Assembly: GCF_000266905.1 (NCBI RefSeq)
Contig: NC_018027.1
Location: 4,216,001-4,280,000, forward strand
Origin: Mycolicibacterium chubuense NBB4
Lineage (GTDB): Bacteria; Actinomycetota; Actinomycetes; Mycobacteriales; Mycobacteriaceae
Reading direction: 5' to 3'
Length of the DNA: 64,000 nucleotides
The notes beneath the pieces are model-generated. The model ran no database searches. It worked only from the letters and a program-made list of their open reading frames with translations, and was not told the origin of the DNA. This document shows positions 59,641 to 64,000 of this stretch, in pieces (position 1 is the stretch's first letter; the number at the start of each line of letters is the position of its first letter). A program made the position numbers and the translations under genes.

Positions 59641-60518
59641 GCGCCGTTGTTCGGGCCGCCGGAGTTCTGGCCGGCGATGTCGGTGATCGGGAAGTTCGGC
59701 ATCGGCGCCGGTGACGGCGTGGCGGGCAGCGACGGGATCTGATCGGGCGGGATGTCGACGAGATCGTTCACGGGCGGTCCGTTCTCGCGACTGCCGTACA
59801 CGCTGCCCGGCGCCCGCAGGCCGAGCATCTGGCTGACGGTCACCAGGTGGTAGCCGTTGGCTTTGAGCACGGGGATGAACTGGTACACCAGGTCCACCGT
59901 CGAGGAGTAGGTGTCGTGCATCAGCACCACCGAGTTGGGCTTGATCTGGCTCATCAGCAGCGCACGCGTCGCGGCGGTGTTGGAGTCGTTGGCCCAGTCG
60001 AAAGGGATGACGTCCCAGTTGATGTCGGCCAGTCCCTGCCGGCCGGCCTCGGCCAGCACCGCGTCATCCACCAAGCCGCCCGCGGTGCGCGACAACGTCG
60101 GCCGTTGACCCGTCGCCGCCTGGATGGCGTCGATGCCCTTGCTGAACTGGGCCGCGATGTCCTCCGGCGGGATGCTCGTCATGTTGGGGTGCTCCCAGGT
60201 GTGGGTGCCGATCTGCATACCGGCGTCGGCGATCCGCTTCGCCCCGGCCGGGTTGGCGGCGACCTTGTTGCCGATCAGGAAGAACGTCGCCTGCGCGTTG
60301 TTGTCCCGCAGCACCTGCAGGAGCCGGTCGGTGAACGGGCTCGGCCCGTCGTCGAACGTCAGCGCGACGCACTTGACCTGAGCGCAGTCCACGTTGCCCG
60401 CCTTGGCGGGGCGGACGTGTCCGGTCAGGCCGCCGATGACCAGCACGGCCACCGCGGCCGCCACGCCGAGCACAGTCCTGGTATAACGCCAGGCCAGGCT
60501 GTCGGGACGCGTGCGCAC
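59637..60518 (-). CDS. Polysaccharide deacetylase (NodB domain), exported
   Basis: A 293-residue protein (Rv1096-like). An N-terminal hydrophobic signal segment (TVLGVAAAVAVLVIGGLTG) is followed by the NodB domain: motif 1 ALTFDDGPSPFTDRLL (catalytic Asp and metal Asp), motif 2 IGTHTWEHPNM (metal His pair) and a late VVLMHDTYSST with the C-terminal His. Motif 3, normally RxPY, is SRTAGGLVDD. The tail is Pro-rich. It should deacetylate peptidoglycan or another N-acetylated polymer outside the membrane. Confidence 0.9.
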   Translation of the reverse strand: MRTRPDSLAWRYTRTVLGVAAAVAVLVIGGLTGHVRPAKAGNVDCAQVKCVALTFDDGPSPFTDRLLQVLRDNNAQATFFLIGNKVAANPAGAKRIADAGMQIGTHTWEHPNMTSIPPEDIAAQFSKGIDAIQAATGQRPTLSRTAGGLVDDAVLAEAGRQGLADINWDVIPFDWANDSNTAATRALLMSQIKPNSVVLMHDTYSSTVDLVYQFIPVLKANGYHLVTVSQMLGLRAPGSVYGSRENGPPVNDLVDIPPDQIPSLPATPSPAPMPNFPITDIAGQNSGGPNNGA

Positions 60519-60589
60519 GCAGGCAGCCTACCGTGCGAATCCGGCGCGCTCAGCGACCCGCACGGTCGCTGAGCGCGCCCGATCCACGC

Positions 60590-61903
60590 TCATGGCAGGG
60601 CGCCGGGGCTGATCTCCTCGAGCATCTCGGTGACCAGCGCGGCGATCGGCGAGCGCTCGCTGCGCAGCAGCGTGATGTGTGCGAACAGCGGGTGGCCTTT
60701 GAGCTTCTCGATGACCGCGGCCACGCCGTCGTGCCGGCCCACCCGCAGGTTGTCGCGCTGAGCCACGTCGTGGGTGAGCACCACACGCGAGCCGCTGCCC
60801 AGCCGCGACAGCACGGTCAGCAGCACGTTGCGCTCCAGCGACTGCGCCTCGTCGACGATCACGAACGAGTCGTGCAGCGAACGGCCGCGGATGTGGGTCA
60901 GCGGCAGCACCTCGAGCATGCCGCGCGAGAGCACCTCCTCGAGCACCGCCGGACTGGCCAGGCCCTCGAGGGTGTCGAAGACCGCCTGGGCCCAGGGACC
61001 CATCTTGTCGCTCTCACTGCCGGGCAGATACCCCAGATCCTGGCCGCCCACGGCGTAGAGCGGACGGAACACCACGACCTTGCGCTGGGTGCGACGTTCC
61101 AGCACGGCTTCCAGTCCGGCGCACAGGGCCAGCGCCGACTTGCCGGTTCCCGCCTTGCCGCCCAGCGACACGATGCCGACGGACTCGTCGAGCAGCAGAT
61201 CCAGGGCGACCCTCTGTTCGGCTGACCTTCCCCGGAGGCCGAACACTTCGCGATCACCGCGGACCAGCTGCACCCTCTTGTCGGCGTTGACCCGACCGAG
61301 TGCGTGAGAACTGCTGCCCAGCAACCGAATTCCAGTGTGGCAGGGCAGGTCGCGGGCTGACTCGAGATCGATCTCGCCGTCCGCGAACAGTCCGTCGACG
61401 TCCTCGCCGGCCACCTCGAGTTCGGCCATCCCGGTCCAGCCCGAGGTGACGACGTCCTGCGCGTGGTACTCGTCGGCGCGCAGGCCCACCGCACCGGCCT
61501 TGACGCGCAGGGGGATGTCCTTGCTCACCAACGTGACGTCTTTGCCCTCGGCGGCGAGGTTGGCCGCGACGGTCAGGATCCGGGCGTCATTGCTGTCGTT
61601 GCGGAAGCCGGCGGGCAGCACCGAAGGGTCGCTGTGATTCAGCTCGACATGCAGCGTTCCGCCTTGCGCCCCAACGGGAATCGGCTGGTCCAGACGCCCG
61701 TGTTCGAGCCGCAGATCGTCGAACATGCGCAGCGCTTGCCGCGCAAACCAGCCGAGCTCGTGGTGATGCCGCTTGGCTTCGAGCTCACTGATCACCACCA
61801 ACGGGACCACGACTTCGTGTTCGGCAAATCTCGTGAAGGCCCAGGGGTCGGACAGCAACACCGAGGTGTCGAGCACATAGGTCCGGGCGAGCGATTCGGT
61901 CAC
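60590..61903 (-). CDS. phoH2: PhoH2: PIN-domain RNase fused to PhoH ATPase/helicase
   Basis: A 437-residue protein. The PIN domain starts [19 protein letters not shown] with the catalytic acidic residues, and the PhoH domain has Walker [16 protein letters not shown] and Walker B-like [10 protein letters not shown]. PhoH2 proteins are sequence-specific RNA helicase/RNases. The GTG at 61903 with GAGGAGC upstream is preferred to ATG 61933. In mycobacteria a small upstream gene, phoAT, overlaps phoH2; a candidate is at 61785-62042. Order phoH2-desA2-glyA matches M. tuberculosis. Confidence 0.93.
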   Translation of the reverse strand: MTESLARTYVLDTSVLLSDPWAFTRFAEHEVVVPLVVISELEAKRHHHELGWFARQALRMFDDLRLEHGRLDQPIPVGAQGGTLHVELNHSDPSVLPAGFRNDSNDARILTVAANLAAEGKDVTLVSKDIPLRVKAGAVGLRADEYHAQDVVTSGWTGMAELEVAGEDVDGLFADGEIDLESARDLPCHTGIRLLGSSSHALGRVNADKRVQLVRGDREVFGLRGRSAEQRVALDLLLDESVGIVSLGGKAGTGKSALALCAGLEAVLERRTQRKVVVFRPLYAVGGQDLGYLPGSESDKMGPWAQAVFDTLEGLASPAVLEEVLSRGMLEVLPLTHIRGRSLHDSFVIVDEAQSLERNVLLTVLSRLGSGSRVVLTHDVAQRDNLRVGRHDGVAAVIEKLKGHPLFAHITLLRSERSPIAALVTEMLEEISPGALP

Positions 61904-62042
61904 GTAACGCTCCTCGAGGCGAGGCGAAGTCATGCGGGCCCCACACGAACATCTCGGTGGACACGCGCGGCCCTAGGACCGGGGCCGGTCCTCTCGTCGA
62001 AAGACTTGGACCGCCCGGACAGCAAAGCATGTCGCTAGCCAT
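61785..62042 (-). CDS. phoAT: Candidate PhoAT (small gene overlapping phoH2)
   Basis: An 85-codon frame beginning at ATG 62042 and overlapping the 5' end of phoH2 by 119 bp in another frame. In mycobacteria phoH2 is known to have an upstream overlapping gene, phoAT, thought to act as its antitoxin. The encoded sequence ([20 protein letters not shown]) is not a recognised fold, and in GC-rich DNA such frames arise by chance, so only location supports it. Confidence 0.4.
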   Translation of the reverse strand: MASDMLCCPGGPSLSTRGPAPVLGPRVSTEMFVWGPHDFASPRGALRDRIARPDLCARHLGVAVRPLGLHEICRTRSRGPVGGDQ

Positions 62043-62111
62043 CGCAAACGACGCTACTCCGCGTCGCGCATCCGCGCCGCGCAGGCGCGCCGGACCGAAA
62101 AGGCGTGTGCG

Positions 62112-62939
62112 TTACGAGCTGATGAACTGCGCGAGACGCGGTTCGTCGGCGAGGCCCCACGCGTTGACGGAGTCGGAGACGACCCGGCGCCGCTTCTCCT
62201 CGTCGAAGATGCCCACCTCGGCGACCACGGCGACTTTGTCGCCGTAGGCGTCGATGTCACCGCCGACCACTCCGAGCGCCTCCGCGCGCTTGGCGATCGC
62301 GTCGATCGTCTCCTCGCGGGCGTAGCCGAGGCAGTACGCGACCAGGTTGGTGAAGAACTCGGTGTGACGCTCCTCGTCGCCGGCGATCTTGCCGACGAGC
62401 GCGGCCAGCGCCGGCTCGGTGATCTGCGCGGCCAGGTTGCGGCAGAACACCGCGTGCGAGCGTTCCCACATCGCCATGAAGGCCAGCGTCTCGATCTGGC
62501 TGTAGGTGTCGGCCCGGTAGCCCTTCATCACGTGGGCGACGCGCACGTCCTCGTTGGCCGTCGGGTCGACCTCACGGGTGACCACGAGGTAGTTGCGCAG
62601 CGCGATGGCGTGCAGGTGCTCCTCGGCGGTCCAGCGGCCGAGCCAGCGGCCCCACTTGTCCTCGAGGATGAAGTGCTCGACGAACTCGCGGTGGTAACCG
62701 GCGAGGTTGTCCTTGGTGATCAGCAGGATCTCGAGCGCGTCGGTGATCGGCTTGGGCAGGCTCACCTGCGACGGATCCCAGTCACGCCCGCCGAGGAAGG
62801 CGAAGTTCTCGCCCTGGTCGAACGGCACGTAGTCATGCGCGAACCAGGCGTCCTCGGTGTCGAGGTGACGGCGCAGCTCTTTTTCCACGACGGGCTCGAG
62901 TTCGAGCGTCAACGCATCAGCGACAGGTTTCTGTGCCAT
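62112..62939 (-). CDS. desA2: Acyl-[acyl-carrier-protein] desaturase DesA2
   Basis: A 275-residue ferritin-like diiron protein from ATG 62939 (MAQKPVADALTLELEPVVEK), same length as DesA2 of M. tuberculosis. Metal-ligand segments are TAEEHLHAIAL and GDEERHTEFF. It introduces a double bond into fatty-acyl chains, supplying mycolic-acid precursors. It lies between glyA and phoH2. An inverted repeat precedes it, so it may be expressed apart from glyA. Confidence 0.94.
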   Translation of the reverse strand: MAQKPVADALTLELEPVVEKELRRHLDTEDAWFAHDYVPFDQGENFAFLGGRDWDPSQVSLPKPITDALEILLITKDNLAGYHREFVEHFILEDKWGRWLGRWTAEEHLHAIALRNYLVVTREVDPTANEDVRVAHVMKGYRADTYSQIETLAFMAMWERSHAVFCRNLAAQITEPALAALVGKIAGDEERHTEFFTNLVAYCLGYAREETIDAIAKRAEALGVVGGDIDAYGDKVAVVAEVGIFDEEKRRRVVSDSVNAWGLADEPRLAQFISS

Positions 62940-62994
62940 GCGGTTACAGTAACCCAATTCTGTGGGAATCGTAAAACTCCCGCGCCGGTGTCGC

Positions 62995-63055
62995 GCCGAA
63001 CTCGCATTCCACGCGCGAAAACGCGAGAGAGGCCCGCGCGGAATGCAAGTTCGGC
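62995..63055. repeat. 61-bp inverted repeat after glyA
   Basis: GCCGAACTCGCATTCC (62995-63010) pairs with GGAATGCAAGTTCGGC (63040-63055) with two differences; an inner CGCG-AAAA-CGCG helps close the hairpin. It follows the glyA stop by 7 bp on the minus strand. The arms match the copy after doxX. Confidence 0.78.
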
Positions 63056-63062
63056 GGAAAGG

Positions 63063-64000
63063 CTAGAGCGTGAGGCCCGGGTACAGCGGGTTGGCGTCGA
63101 GCAGCTCGGCCGCGGCCGCACGGACCCGGTCGGCGGTGCCGTCGGCCATCGTGTACTTGGCCTTCGACGGCCCGTTCGGTCCCGCGGCCGGCTGCGTGTT
63201 CTGCAGCACCTCGACGACCAGTTCGGCGACGCGGTCGAAGTCGTCGGCGCCGAACCCACGGGTGGTCAGCGCGGGCGTGCCGAACCGGATGCCGCTGGTG
63301 TACCACGCGCCGTTGGGGTCGGCCGGGATCGCGTTGCGGTTGGTGACGATGCCGGAGTCCAGCAGCGCCGACTCGGCCTGCCGGCCCGTGAGGCCGAACG
63401 ACGTCACGTCCAGCAGCACCAGGTGGTTGTCGGTGCCGCCGGTGACCAGCCCGGCGTCGCGTTTGACGAACCCGTCGGCCAGCGATTGCGCGTTGTCCGC
63501 GACGGCCTGGGCGTAGGTCCGGAACTCCGGCCGGCGGGCCTCCGCCAGCGCGACGGCCTTGGCCGCCATCACGTGCGACAGCGGGCCGCCGAGCACCATC
63601 GGGCAGCCCTTGTCGACGGCCGGCGCGTACTCCTCGGTGGCCAGCACCAGCCCGCCGCGCGGACCGCGCAGCGACTTGTGGGTCGTGGTGGTGACGACGT
63701 GGGCGTGCGGGACCGGGTCCTCGTCACCGGTGAACACCTTACCCGCGACCAGACCGGCGAAGTGCGCCATGTCGACCATGAACGTGGCGCCGACCTCATC
63801 GGCGATCTCGCGCATCTTCGCGAAGTTCACCCGGCGCGGATAGGCCGAGTAGCCGGCCACCAGCACCAGCGGCTTGAACTCCCGCACCTGCGCGGCGACG
63901 GCGTCGTAGTCGATGAATCCCGTCTCGGGATTGGTGCCGTACTGGCGCTGGTGGAACATCTTGCCCGAGATGTTGGGCCGGAAGCCGTGCGTGAGGTGCC
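63063..64000 (-). CDS. glyA: Serine hydroxymethyltransferase, N-terminus outside window
   Basis: The C-terminal 312 codons of SHMT. The PLP-lysine motif [18 protein letters not shown] and [28 protein letters not shown] and [12 protein letters not shown] are all typical. It interconverts serine and glycine with tetrahydrofolate. The frame is open to base 64000; the start lies beyond. Placement next to desA2 fits glyA1 of mycobacteria. Confidence 0.96.
   Translation of the reverse strand, partial: HLTHGFRPNISGKMFHQRQYGTNPETGFIDYDAVAAQVREFKPLVLVAGYSAYPRRVNFAKMREIADEVGATFMVDMAHFAGLVAGKVFTGDEDPVPHAHVVTTTTHKSLRGPRGGLVLATEEYAPAVDKGCPMVLGGPLSHVMAAKAVALAEARRPEFRTYAQAVADNAQSLADGFVKRDAGLVTGGTDNHLVLLDVTSFGLTGRQAESALLDSGIVTNRNAIPADPNGAWYTSGIRFGTPALTTRGFGADDFDRVAELVVEVLQNTQPAAGPNGPSKAKYTMADGTADRVRAAAAELLDANPLYPGLTL

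Noticed and set aside
1..64000. tRNA, rRNA, prophage or conjugation genes
   Set aside because: No cloverleaf or rRNA-like sequence, no structural phage genes and no transfer genes were seen by reading; the island carries only an integrase remnant.

Overview
The window looks like chromosomal DNA of a fast-growing mycobacterium (Mycolicibacterium type). It is very GC-rich, uses GTG starts and 4-bp ATGA/GTGA overlaps, carries a complete mce locus, and from about 38.7 kb to the right end follows, as I remember it, the Mycobacterium tuberculosis order Rv1112 to Rv1093 in inverted orientation (ychF, Rv1111c-like, ispH/lytB2, Rv1109c-like, xseA, xseB, 3beta-hydroxysteroid dehydrogenase, AI-2E-type permease, Rv1100-like, glpX, fum, deacetylase, phoH2, desA2, glyA). 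Species assignment is inference; no rRNA or tRNA was found.

Left part (1-30.8 kb): a beta-oxidation operon (fadA, enoyl-CoA hydratase, acyl-CoA dehydrogenase cut by the window edge) is divergent from a FadR/GntR regulator, with operator-like sites between them. Then come a DUF3556 membrane protein behind a KstR-type box, a DoxX protein, a WS/DGAT-like acyltransferase and an SDR. A minus-strand mce operon (yrbEA-yrbEB-mceA-F and two Mce-associated genes, 18.8 to 7.9 kb) lies downstream of a TetR gene and a perfect 19-bp palindrome. Next are an alpha/beta hydrolase, a large kinase/beta-domain/aminotransferase fusion, a class III nucleotide cyclase, a permuted papain-like enzyme, small membrane proteins, an F420-type oxidoreductase, two charged coiled-coil proteins and a few enzymes.

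Middle part (30.8-38.7 kb): an accessory arsenic-resistance island: arsR1 divergent from arsI/cadI-arsR2-acr3-arsC-arsC2-arsA, then IS110-like and tyrosine-integrase remnants. It ends at repeated copies of the last codons of ychF. Three copies of 35 bp (38.67, 37.87 and 37.32 kb) bound two single-gene modules (methyltransferase; VOC protein), and a shorter match lies at the far left edge (30.84 kb). This is best read as repeated site-specific integration into the 3' end of ychF.

Right part (38.7-64 kb): the conserved block above, with extra genes inside it: a penicillin-binding lipoprotein, a 3beta-HSD/hydrolase pair behind a KstR-type box, a 2H phosphoesterase, a sulfatase-HAD phosphatase-formylglycine-generating-enzyme operon, an SRPBCC protein, and two SDRs behind a third KstR-type box. 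Three related inverted repeats of 61-65 bp lie just after the stop codons of doxX, fum and glyA.

Functionally the window is dominated by lipid and sterol handling: beta-oxidation, Mce import, three sites matching the KstR consensus and several SDRs. To this are added a horizontally acquired arsenic cassette and core metabolism (glyA, fum, glpX, ispH).
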